Made by a program: the position numbers and the translations under genes
The notes under the pieces: model-generated
Databases searched by the model: none
Seen by the model: the letters and a program-made list of their open reading frames with translations, nothing else
What the model was told of the DNA's origin: nothing
From: JALHOM01 sp964615775
GTDB taxonomy: Bacteria; Patescibacteriota; Saccharimonadia; Saccharimonadales; 2-12-FULL-41-12
NCBI GenBank assembly: GCA_964615775.1
Contig: CAZTQB010000002.1
Span: 45,315 to 109,314 of the forward strand
Direction: 5' to 3'
DNA: 64,000 bases
In this document: piece by piece, positions 17,859 through 25,807 of the stretch
How the letters are laid out: each line of letters starts with the position of its first letter
Numbering within the stretch: the stretch's first letter is position 1

Positions 17859-18542
17859 TTAGTTAGTCTTAAAATCCGCCTTTTTTACCAAGCGAAGACC
17901 AAAGCTACCTAACTGTCTATCCCGTTCCATTTGTCGGTATATATCATAAAGTGTTATATCTAAAACTCTTCTTCCTGCATTAAATTCTACCATTTCATCA
18001 CTGGCAATAATTTCTAATTCTTCATCAGATACTTGTTCAACAAAAGCATCCTCGTTGGCACGCAAAACTTTTATATAATAATCTAAATCATTTTTCATAA
18101 GTGCTTGAAATAACGCTTCATACCCATCATCTTCCATGCCTGTAACAACTCTGGCCGACAAAATTTTTGAGACACCATTATCCGGCGTAATGCTTTTCGC
18201 TTCGTCTGAAAGCTTATTGACTACAACTTCAAGCATAGCCATCTCATCAGCCTTCCTACCCCTATATAACCCCCTGTCTACTGACTCACCAATGCTGTCA
18301 GCCAAAACATCAAGTAGGTTTGCCTGTTTGGGTACAAACTCTTCAATAAGAAAGCTCGTAAAATTTTCGCCATGATCTCTATCATGTTGTAGATAATGCT
18401 CGCTCCACCTCTTGAAGGCATCGATTGTTATCCCTGAAGGTATTTTTACTAAATCAACCCCTAAATTTTCAAATGATTCTCTATATTGCATTGAGATTCC
18501 ATGGTCACCTATCTCAAAATGCACCAGACTTATTTCTGACAT
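17859..18542 (-). CDS. Unknown soluble protein
   Basis: A 227-residue, acidic, mostly helical protein with no signal peptide or membrane helix. Visible segments include EHYLQHDRDHGENFTSFLIE and an acidic C-terminal half ending with a basic stretch. I recognise no family. The gene has its own promoter and lies between obg and sbcB on the same strand. It begins with MSEI, as does the other unknown gene at 12230, but the two are not otherwise alike. Confidence 0.55.
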   Translation of the reverse strand: MSEISLVHFEIGDHGISMQYRESFENLGVDLVKIPSGITIDAFKRWSEHYLQHDRDHGENFTSFLIEEFVPKQANLLDVLADSIGESVDRGLYRGRKADEMAMLEVVVNKLSDEAKSITPDNGVSKILSARVVTGMEDDGYEALFQALMKNDLDYYIKVLRANEDAFVEQVSDEELEIIASDEMVEFNAGRRVLDITLYDIYRQMERDRQLGSFGLRLVKKADFKTN

Positions 18543-18548
18543 AATAAT

Positions 18549-18577
18549 ATTATATCAGATATATAGATATTTTACAA
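18549..18577 (-). promoter_or_regulatory. Promoter giving a leaderless transcript
   Basis: On the minus strand TTGTAA (18577-18572), 17-nt spacer, TATAAT (18554-18549) preceded by TGA. Only 6 nt separate the -10 from the ATG at 18542, so the start codon is at the predicted transcription start. Confidence 0.7.
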
Positions 18578-18579
18578 GT

Positions 18580-19869
18580 TTAGTATTCTATTGGACCGTA
18601 GTCTGAGTTTTTGCCAAAAAAGATTTGGTCATTGGCTTGTACACTTTGACGTTCTAGTTCGTGCATTATACCCATTTTTCGCATAATATCACGGATTCTA
18701 TCGACACCAGCAAAATTATCAAAATCTGTTTGTGATGCAAAACGTTCAATTTTTTGGCCAGTAATAACAAACCCCTGTTTGGTCTTTATAACTTCCCACC
18801 TATCAACCGACTTACTACCAAGATTTATTACCAGTAAGCCGTCTTCAACTTCTTCTGTAACCTGATGCTGGCTATCGTACTTTTTAACTTGCTCATCTAT
18901 CGTATAGATAAGCTCTTTCAATCCTTTGCCACTTAATGAAGAAATCTCGTAAATCGGCGTTTTTTTACTTTTCAAAACTTTAGTTAGCTCTGATTTTTGC
19001 ATTTCAACCACTGCTTGATCTTGCCCATCAATCTTTGAAATAACAATAATTTCTGGTTTTTTAGATAAATCAACCTTATAAGCCTTAAGCTCATCTCTAA
19101 TTATTTTATAATCCGCTCCAATATCTTCCGAGTAAGCATCAATCAAATGTACCAAAACTTTTGTTCTCTCCACATGACGCAAAAAATCATCACCCAAGCC
19201 CTTGCCCTTTGAAGCACCCTCAATCAATCCTGGTATATCAGCAAACAGCAAAGATCTATCTTCAGACACCTTCACAACACCAAGGTTCGGGCGAAGAGTT
19301 GTAAATGGATAATTAGCAATTTCTGGGCTTGCATTACTGACTTTAGACAAAAGTGTTGACTTGCCAGCGTTAGGCAGACCTATTAGCCCAACTTCGGCAA
19401 TCATTTTCATCTCTAGTGTTACTTCTAGCTCCTCACCAGGCTGGCCTTTTTCGGCAACCCTTGGTGTTTGTCGCCGACTAGATTTGAAGTGAGCATTACC
19501 AAAGCCACCACGACCGCCACTCGCTACTACTACTTCTTGACCTTCACTTAAGATATCGCCAACCGGTATATTTGCCTCAGAATAAATCACCGTCCCAACT
19601 GGCACAAACACCTGTAGATCATTAGCCGACTTACCATGTTTTTTGCGTTTCGAGCCTGGTGAACCGGCCTCAGCTATTAATTCTTTTTGATAGCGAAATT
19701 GAGACAAAGTATTTTGACGATTGCTACCAACAAACACTACATCACCGCCGCGACCACCATCGCCACCATCTGGACCACCTTTATCTATAAATTTCTCATG
19801 CCTAAAACTAACTGCACCATTGCCACCATCGCCAGCTTTAACAAACACTCTTACTTTATCTACAAACAT
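18580..19869 (-). CDS. obg: GTPase Obg/CgtA
   Basis: Obg is an essential GTPase that assists 50S assembly and stress signalling. The Gly-rich OBG domain (about 1-158, with GGDGGRGGDVVFVG) is followed by the G domain with G1 GLPNAGKST, G3 DIPGLIEGA and a SKID-like G4, then the C-terminal OCT domain, complete at 429 residues. A TATAAT ends 9 nt before the ATG, and AGG within that gap could act as a weak ribosome site. In many bacteria obg follows rplU-rpmA; here it does not. Confidence 0.95.
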   Translation of the reverse strand: MFVDKVRVFVKAGDGGNGAVSFRHEKFIDKGGPDGGDGGRGGDVVFVGSNRQNTLSQFRYQKELIAEAGSPGSKRKKHGKSANDLQVFVPVGTVIYSEANIPVGDILSEGQEVVVASGGRGGFGNAHFKSSRRQTPRVAEKGQPGEELEVTLEMKMIAEVGLIGLPNAGKSTLLSKVSNASPEIANYPFTTLRPNLGVVKVSEDRSLLFADIPGLIEGASKGKGLGDDFLRHVERTKVLVHLIDAYSEDIGADYKIIRDELKAYKVDLSKKPEIIVISKIDGQDQAVVEMQKSELTKVLKSKKTPIYEISSLSGKGLKELIYTIDEQVKKYDSQHQVTEEVEDGLLVINLGSKSVDRWEVIKTKQGFVITGQKIERFASQTDFDNFAGVDRIRDIMRKMGIMHELERQSVQANDQIFFGKNSDYGPIEY

Positions 19870-19878
19870 TACCTGTCT

Positions 19879-19884
19879 ATTATA
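19879..19884 (-). promoter_or_regulatory. -10 box of obg
   Basis: Minus-strand TATAAT ending 9 nt before the obg ATG. The candidate -35 is weak. Confidence 0.45.
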
Positions 19885-19908
19885 AATAAAAAACCTTATT
19901 TACCTAAA

Positions 19909-21093
19909 TTAGTAGATAAACATGTAGTTACCAAACTCACCAGGAGTAATTGTGCGATAAGTAACTCTACCCCAAACTGGGTAGTTCATATCTGATACCA
20001 AGAAAGAACCGTCGCCGTTATCTTTCTCTACAAAAGCCACATGTCCAAGTCCACCAATATTTTTGTGCCACAAAACAGCCCCTTCTTGAGGCGTACTACC
20101 AGTTGCTAGCCCAGCAGCTCGAGAAAGGCTAAGCCAAGTGTTGGCATTACCTAAGTTACTTGGAACTGGTCGTCCAATTTCTTTACGACGATTAGCGGCA
20201 TGCCATGTACACCAGCCATAGTCATAGCCATTGCTGCCATACACAGGTGCCGAACCAAAGGCAAACCGCGATGCATAGCTAGCAACCGGACCTTCACGAT
20301 AACCTCTTGTTGCTACTGGCTCAGATGGAGCCACACCATCTGGTACAACAATCCGCTCACCAGCTAAAAAGCTACCACTAACCTCAGCGTCATTAAAAAC
20401 GATTAAATTATCCTTATTAGCATTATACTTGCTTGCGATTGACTGTGGCGTATCACCAGCCTTAACGGTATAAACCAATCCATTAACTGGACTGATGGTT
20501 AATTTCTTACCAGGCTCGATAGCATCACCACGAATATCATTAGATAAACGTACAGTGTCGGCCGAAATACCAAATTTAGCAGCAATACTGGTGATTGTGT
20601 CACCTTCGACAGCTGTATAATCTTTAATATCTTTCTTTGACTTAAGTCCAGCACCAACAATCTGTGGCTTGGTCACCACTGCCTTATCAACACTAGCCAC
20701 AGCTAACTGGGCATTAGCAGAATCGGCGTTATTTATAACTGCAACCGACTCAGGCATACCAGTTATTCGAGCAATATTAACTGCTACATCAGCCGATGAA
20801 ACTTTATCAATTGGTTTTTGAAGTCTTGAGTCAGTGTCAATGGCAGTAGATTGCACATTAACTTCCTGAAACTGCCTTGCTGAAAAAACTTTAGACGACG
20901 AAGATGACCTAGAATTCATCGCAATAAAAGTTACGCCAGCAATTAGAAACAAATTAAAACATACCATCCCCCATCTAACGATGCGTTTTTTAGTACGTTT
21001 ATTTAACTTTAAGTTTGGTCCAAATGACCTATTTTTATTTGGTCTACCACTGTTATTACGAAGTGGACGAACAATTAAACTTGATTTACTAAT
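19909..21093 (-). CDS. LysM-CHAP peptidoglycan hydrolase, probable AUU start
   Basis: The protein has two LysM repeats (YTAVEGDTITSIAAKFGIS; YTVKAGDTPQSIASKYNAN) and a C-terminal CHAP amidase/endopeptidase domain with catalytic Cys in YGWCTWHAANRR and His in GLGHVAFVEK. The first ATG in frame is at 20967, inside the membrane helix region and without a spaced ribosome site. The frame is open to a stop at 21115. In it, GAGGAG lies exactly 6 nt before an ATT codon at 21093, adding 42 residues of strongly basic tail before the helix, a normal type II anchor. I therefore place the start at this AUU. If the start is at 20967 the protein has 352 residues. Confidence 0.75.
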   Translation of the reverse strand: MSKSSLIVRPLRNNSGRPNKNRSFGPNLKLNKRTKKRIVRWGMVCFNLFLIAGVTFIAMNSRSSSSSKVFSARQFQEVNVQSTAIDTDSRLQKPIDKVSSADVAVNIARITGMPESVAVINNADSANAQLAVASVDKAVVTKPQIVGAGLKSKKDIKDYTAVEGDTITSIAAKFGISADTVRLSNDIRGDAIEPGKKLTISPVNGLVYTVKAGDTPQSIASKYNANKDNLIVFNDAEVSGSFLAGERIVVPDGVAPSEPVATRGYREGPVASYASRFAFGSAPVYGSNGYDYGWCTWHAANRRKEIGRPVPSNLGNANTWLSLSRAAGLATGSTPQEGAVLWHKNIGGLGHVAFVEKDNGDGSFLVSDMNYPVWGRVTYRTITPGEFGNYMFIY

Positions 21094-21272
21094 AAAGTTC
21101 TCCTCGACACTTGACTACTAATGCAGAAACGTCTAAGACCTTAAAATAAGCGAGTTTAGTTATATATCTAAAGCTAAAAAGTGTGAAGCTTCGTTTAATT
21201 AATAAAAATGCACTTACAAAGGACAGTATCTTTTATGATGAAATATTACCATTTACAGATACTGTACCTACT
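21094..21272 (-). other. Long AU-rich 5' leader of the LysM-CHAP gene
   Basis: From the predicted transcription start near 21266 the leader is about 170 nt. It begins with an inverted repeat: ACAGTATCT at 21223-21231 and AGATACTGT at 21257-21265 on the plus strand, a 9-bp stem with a 25-nt loop, at the very 5' end. A GAAGCTTC palindrome follows. Wall hydrolase genes in Gram-positives often carry c-di-AMP riboswitches here, but I do not see that consensus. Confidence 0.4.
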
Positions 21273-21301
21273 ATTGTATCAAAAATCATCAAATAATTCA
21301 A
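21273..21301 (-). promoter_or_regulatory. Promoter of the LysM-CHAP gene
   Basis: On the minus strand TTGAAT (21301-21296), 17-nt spacer, TACAAT (21278-21273) preceded by TGA, an extended -10 with a good -35. Confidence 0.7.
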
Positions 21302-21346
21302 GTATTTTTGCTTATGTTTTTAGATAGTCTAACCTGTTATAAGTAG

Positions 21347-22360
21347 TTAATTACACTGTTTTGTGCAGTATTTTTTAACATTTGCCTCGTGATCTTCTAA
21401 GGTTTTAGAAAAATGAGTGTGTTTATCGTCACCAGAGACAAAATAAGTCCAGTCGGTATTTGCCGGGTAGGCTACAGCTTCGATAGCACTTTTAGTAAAA
21501 TTACTGATTGGTCCCGGCGGCAAACCAGTAATTTTATATGTGTCATAGGCTGGATTTTTCTTGGCATATTCATCGGTAGCATTTGATTCTAGCTTCATGC
21601 CCTCTTTTAGACGCTTTAAGAAAACTTGAGCAACAATTGGCCGATCTTCATCTGATGGCACCTCATTTTCTATTATCGACGCTAGAGTTACAGCTTGATG
21701 CAAGCTAAGACCTTGCTTAGTTATGGCTTGACGAATATCTGGCGAAAGAACTTTATGAGTCTCGTCTAAAGATAAAGTGATAATATTCTCCAACTTAGTT
21801 TCAGCTGTTTTTTGGAAAGATTCCGGGTATAAATAGCCCTCAAGATTAGCATTTGATGGTTTGTCGGTTAATGCTGGATGGTCTTGGTAAAGATCTGGCT
21901 TTAAAGCAGCATCCACCTGAGATTTACTAAAGCCGGCTTCTTCAAACTTTTTGGCAATTTGTTCTAGATCCTTGCCTGGCAAAATTGTTATCAGATCAGT
22001 TGCTACTTTGCCACTAGATATCAATTTAACTATGTCTTGAACTGATTGATTTTCGTTTATAGTATAGGTCCCAGCTTTAAGTTGATCGCGAGCTTGAGCT
22101 TGTCTTACGTACCACTCAAATGCCCAATTACTCCTTATAACACCTTTTTCAGCTAATTTATCGGCAATTTGCGATGGCGTAGAGCCAGGTTCAATAGTGA
22201 CATAGTGAGTTTTACTATTCTGGCTAACCGGAAGTAGGTTATTAACATACGATTTTCGTACAAAAAATGCCACACCACCTACAGTTAATAGTACAAAAAT
22301 TAATGTCCCTAGGACTAAATATGATGATAGTTTACTATACTTTTTGCTCGTTCGTTTCAA
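21347..22360 (-). CDS. mltG: Endolytic murein transglycosylase MltG
   Basis: MltG cuts nascent glycan strands at the membrane and sets their length. A basic tail and one transmembrane helix (about 13-32) precede a LysM-like subdomain and the YceG domain. The catalytic Glu is in ASIIENEVPSDEDRP, and the conserved NTYxxxGLPPGPI-like segment reads AYDTYKITGLPPGPIS. The 337-residue length is normal. The start is a TTG with GGAG 8 nt upstream. It follows ruvX by 20 nt, matching the conserved ruvX-mltG pairing. Confidence 0.94.
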   Translation of the reverse strand: MKRTSKKYSKLSSYLVLGTLIFVLLTVGGVAFFVRKSYVNNLLPVSQNSKTHYVTIEPGSTPSQIADKLAEKGVIRSNWAFEWYVRQAQARDQLKAGTYTINENQSVQDIVKLISSGKVATDLITILPGKDLEQIAKKFEEAGFSKSQVDAALKPDLYQDHPALTDKPSNANLEGYLYPESFQKTAETKLENIITLSLDETHKVLSPDIRQAITKQGLSLHQAVTLASIIENEVPSDEDRPIVAQVFLKRLKEGMKLESNATDEYAKKNPAYDTYKITGLPPGPISNFTKSAIEAVAYPANTDWTYFVSGDDKHTHFSKTLEDHEANVKKYCTKQCN

Positions 22361-22380
22361 GATCTTCTCTCCTTACTCTT

Positions 22381-22794
22381 TCATTTTAACAAATACTCAT
22401 TCAATATGAAGCAAGCAGCAACCGAATCTTGACTAACCGATGTTAGTTTATTTGCCTTTATATATTCGTCAGCTCTCTTTGAACTAAATGACTCATCGGC
22501 AAACTCTATCGGTAAATCAATCTTAGATTTTAGCGTGCTGGCAAAATGCCTAATTTCGGCTGATTGACTAGTCTCATCACCGTTAAGGTTTCTTGGTACA
22601 CCAACTACAATTACTCCGATATTTTCTTGGCTAGTTAACTTATAAATTTTGTCAAAAACTTGCTCATCATTAACTAGATACTCTAGTGGTTCTGGCAGCC
22701 GAGCGACTGCATTTGCCCTTGCTACGCCAATTCGTTTTTGACCAACATCAAGAGCTAAATAGGCTTTTTCAGCGGTTAATTTATGCGTCATCAT
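22381..22794 (-). CDS. ruvX: RuvX/YqgF, putative pre-16S rRNA nuclease
   Basis: An RNase H-fold protein with ALDVGQKRIGVA and VGVPRNLNGDETSQSAEIRHF, typical of YqgF, which matures the 16S rRNA 5' end and was earlier proposed as a Holliday junction resolvase. A longer frame begins at 22887 but would overlap the upstream gene by 86 nt; the ATG pair at 22794/22791 matches family starts and lies 8 nt after the upstream stop. It lies between an FtsA-like operon and mltG, where alaS would be the usual neighbour. Confidence 0.9.
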   Translation of the reverse strand: MMTHKLTAEKAYLALDVGQKRIGVARANAVARLPEPLEYLVNDEQVFDKIYKLTSQENIGVIVVGVPRNLNGDETSQSAEIRHFASTLKSKIDLPIEFADESFSSKRADEYIKANKLTSVSQDSVAACFILNEYLLK

Positions 22795-22801
22795 TTTATG
22801 A

Positions 22802-24463
22802 TTATGACCCTTCAAACATAACTGTAATCTTCTTTTGATCTTTTGGTACAGTAAAGTTCCAAAATGGTTCGGTATCAATACGGACATCTTTGATACTCGG
22901 ACGACTACGTATAGCTTGCTCGGCCTTACCTCTCTTTTGACCGGCTACCAATTTCTTAATCTCATCTTGATTGATATCTGGTCCAGCGACAACTGTTGTT
23001 TTCAGTTTTACTTCTGTCCTACTGCCATTTCGATTACCTATATTATAAGTTGCTTTAGCCAATCCATCATCTAAAATTACTAACTTAGAAGTATCAATTC
23101 CCGCTTCACTAACAGCTTTATTACTAATTAGTTTGTGGAGTTCGTCGTTTTTCATACCAATCATAGTGTAAGTAATTGTTTGACTAACACTCACCTCAGC
23201 TGCTTCGGTATCGATACCGGGTGAAGGTTCAGCTGGTGAAGCAGTTGTCTCGATTGACTCCAGTACCGGTATGTAACCAGCAGCTATCAGCATTGCCTTC
23301 AACTCCTCACTACTAGCAGCCTTTTTGTCACCAACTTTAGACTTAGCAGTCTGAATATCGTTAGCCGTAACTACTTTAACGATCTGATTAGTGCCACCAC
23401 TCATAGCTGAACCACTAGCACTAATACCAGGGCTACCAGCTACTGTATAGTTAGCCTTATCGATGTTATACTGTTCGCCTGATTTTTGAGCAATAACGCT
23501 TACATCACTAGTAGCAGACTTACAAGTACCACCACCCGAAAACTGACTAGGGTCGAGTGTCACATTTTCTTGAGTTATGTAAGTTAGGTTACTCGAGCTA
23601 ACTCCAGTACCAGCTGGCAGAGTAATGCTATTATCGCTTTTTGTACAATTACGTAAGGTTACTTTGCCTGATGCTTTGTTACCCTTATTGACCTCTCCGG
23701 TTGTTGGAACTTTTACAACCTCTGTTTTTTTAGTTTCTTTCTGGGTAGCTGGCACTACTTTATTTTTCTCGTCTAAAGCTGTAGCACTAGTATCAGCTAT
23801 CACTACGGTATCGATACTTTTGACTTGAGTATCGCCTTTGATAGTTATTTTTGCCTTAGGAGCAATTGCAATAGCCCAATAGCCAAACCCAGCCAGCAAT
23901 ATTAGTGCCAAAATACCAAAAATTAGGCCTTTTCGAAAGCGATTAAAATTGGGGACCTTTATGTTAGACTTAGCCGACTTTACTTTGGGTGACTTAGCAG
24001 CCACAGGTGCAGATTCAGCTGGTGCTTCGGCTGGTTTATTTGCTTGTTTTTGGACTTTAGAGTTATTTCTAGATTTATTAGTCACTTCATTTTTAGCCTG
24101 GTCATCGGCTAATGATTCAATAACCCTCTCATTATCAACCTGTATGGCTTCTTCGTTGACTGAATCAAGATCATTAGTCGCCACAACCTCTGGTATATAA
24201 GGTTTGGACTTTAGGTCTTTAGCTACATACATACCGCTAACCCCGGCAATAGACATAACATTAGGATTAGAAGTTATCAGAACTGGCTTTTTAGAAGCAG
24301 CTTCAGCGGCTCGCTTAAGTAGTTTGAGGTTAACTAAAGATTGAAAAACTGGAGCGTTTTTAGGCAAAACTAAAGCAATAATACTCTCGTTGCTAGAGCG
24401 AACTTTGTCGATAATTCCAGTTATTTCTTCATCAATATCAATATAAAGTGTTTTTGGCTTCAT
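22802..24463 (-). CDS. Unknown protein with cytoplasmic domain, one membrane helix and long extracellular beta-rich region
   Basis: A 553-residue protein. Residues 1-80 form an alpha/beta domain (LYIDIDEEITGIIDKVR, ALVLPKNAPVFQS, KPVLITSNPNVM); then a disordered Ala/Lys-rich segment, a transmembrane helix near 185-205 (GILALILLAGFGYWAIAIA), and an external Thr/Ser-rich part with repeated short beta segments (ASGKVTLRNCTKSDNSITLP, GTGVSSSNLTYITQ). The first and last external segments loosely recall baseplate-J/adhesin beta domains. Its stop-start overlaps the FtsA/PilM-like gene by 4 nt (ATGA), so the pair is translationally coupled. A pilus- or division-linked role is inference from that neighbour. 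Confidence 0.6.
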   Translation of the reverse strand: MKPKTLYIDIDEEITGIIDKVRSSNESIIALVLPKNAPVFQSLVNLKLLKRAAEAASKKPVLITSNPNVMSIAGVSGMYVAKDLKSKPYIPEVVATNDLDSVNEEAIQVDNERVIESLADDQAKNEVTNKSRNNSKVQKQANKPAEAPAESAPVAAKSPKVKSAKSNIKVPNFNRFRKGLIFGILALILLAGFGYWAIAIAPKAKITIKGDTQVKSIDTVVIADTSATALDEKNKVVPATQKETKKTEVVKVPTTGEVNKGNKASGKVTLRNCTKSDNSITLPAGTGVSSSNLTYITQENVTLDPSQFSGGGTCKSATSDVSVIAQKSGEQYNIDKANYTVAGSPGISASGSAMSGGTNQIVKVVTANDIQTAKSKVGDKKAASSEELKAMLIAAGYIPVLESIETTASPAEPSPGIDTEAAEVSVSQTITYTMIGMKNDELHKLISNKAVSEAGIDTSKLVILDDGLAKATYNIGNRNGSRTEVKLKTTVVAGPDINQDEIKKLVAGQKRGKAEQAIRSRPSIKDVRIDTEPFWNFTVPKDQKKITVMFEGS

Positions 24464-25758
24464 ACTCGTAGTAGTTTATCAAATTTATCCTTAATATTTA
24501 CATTGCCACTTGGCTCAGAATCCTGTGTGACTGTATCAAGACCAACCCTTAGCAGTCCCATAGCCGTCACAAAGGCATGATCAAGTAGCTCATTACCAGT
24601 TTGGTCATTGATGCCAGACACTTGTTCGGGTGTAATATAAGAAATCACTGGTTTTTTAGTAAAAGCTACATCATTATACCAGTTTGTTTCCTCTAGTGTA
24701 TGCTTAATATTTTCTAAGCTAGAACCGCCGCCGCAAAGCAAGATCCGGTTCGGAATGTTGTCGAGATTGGTAAATTCACTTAGAGCCAGCTCAACACCAG
24801 ACACCCAAACGTCACAAGTTTTGTCTAGGGCTTCTTGAACCTCTGATGATTCAATCGAAACCTTGCCCTCTCCTAGCTTAGTAGCTTCCGCTTCATCGAA
24901 GCTAACTCCCAGCTCCTTTTCAATTGACTTAGTGTAAGCTCGACCTCCTATGCCAAACATCTTAGTTCCTTGCACACCACCATCGTTAATCACCGCGATA
25001 TCAGTCGTACCACCACCTACGTCCATTAAAACCGCACTCATAGTTGCATTAGGGTCATCGCCAATTACAGAGCGAGCTACCGCAAACGGTTCAGCAGCTA
25101 CAGCCAATAAATCAAGATCAAGCTCTTTAGCAACCCTTTCGAGTGCCGCAATGTGTATCAATGGAGCAAAAGCCGTATATAGCTGCACCAACACGTCTCT
25201 ACCTTTAAATCCAATCGGATTAGTAACTTTATAGCCATCTATCGTGATTCCAACCAAGGCACTATTAACTAACCTGACCTGAGGTGCCTTGCCACCAAGC
25301 TCAATGCTCAAATTTTTGCGGGCAATTTCACCAGCTCGTTCTTGAACTAAGCTAACTATATATTCCATTTCTTCTACATCTATATCTTTTTCAGGATTTT
25401 TACGAGTACATCGCACTGTTGAAGTAGTACCCTTCACTAACTCCCCAGCAATACCAATCACCGCCGTACGAACACTCACATTAGCTTGTTGCTCAGCCTG
25501 CGACAAGGCATCAGCACAATTTGCTACCACTGCTCCAATATCGGCAATTGCCCCAGCTTGCATATCTGATAATTCTTGGTGCTTGCGACCAAGACCAATA
25601 ATCTCCAGGTTATCACCGTTTACTTTAGCGATTAAAGTCTTTACGTATTCTGTGCCGATGTCTAATCCAACTATATATCTATCGGTATTAACAGATTGAC
25701 GCAAATTATTGGTTTTGGCCAGTAAACTACTACTAGCATTCTTTATTTTACTAAGCAT
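24460..25758 (-). CDS. FtsA/PilM-like actin-fold ATPase
   Basis: The 432-residue protein has the actin-like phosphate loops: YIVGLDIGTEYVKTLIAK (about 27-45), VLMDVGGGTTDIAVI (about 240) and ILLCGGGSSLEN (about 345). Order and length fit the FtsA/PilM family: FtsA tethers FtsZ to the membrane, PilM is the type IV pilus platform ATPase. No FtsZ, FtsQ or PilNO genes lie next to it, so the two cannot be separated here. A basic N-terminal helix of about 25 residues precedes the fold. The downstream gene encodes a coupled membrane protein that may be its partner. Confidence 0.75.
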   Translation of the reverse strand: MLSKIKNASSSLLAKTNNLRQSVNTDRYIVGLDIGTEYVKTLIAKVNGDNLEIIGLGRKHQELSDMQAGAIADIGAVVANCADALSQAEQQANVSVRTAVIGIAGELVKGTTSTVRCTRKNPEKDIDVEEMEYIVSLVQERAGEIARKNLSIELGGKAPQVRLVNSALVGITIDGYKVTNPIGFKGRDVLVQLYTAFAPLIHIAALERVAKELDLDLLAVAAEPFAVARSVIGDDPNATMSAVLMDVGGGTTDIAVINDGGVQGTKMFGIGGRAYTKSIEKELGVSFDEAEATKLGEGKVSIESSEVQEALDKTCDVWVSGVELALSEFTNLDNIPNRILLCGGGSSLENIKHTLEETNWYNDVAFTKKPVISYITPEQVSGINDQTGNELLDHAFVTAMGLLRVGLDTVTQDSEPSGNVNIKDKFDKLLRV

Positions 25759-25769
25759 AAGTAGTTATT

Positions 25770-25775
25770 ATTATA
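25770..25775 (-). promoter_or_regulatory. -10 box of the FtsA/PilM-like gene
   Basis: Minus-strand TATAAT ends 11 nt before the ATG at 25758, predicting a leader of about 4 nt. Confidence 0.5.
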
Positions 25776-25807
25776 ACACGCCAAATTATACACATGCTTT
25801 ATAGTGT

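Noticed and set aside
21094..21272. c-di-AMP (ydaO) riboswitch upstream of the wall hydrolase
   Set aside because: None of the conserved GC-rich motifs of that class could be found in the leader.
22795..22887. Extended ruvX start at 22887
   Set aside because: It would overlap the upstream coding region by 86 nt and the extra residues do not resemble YqgF.
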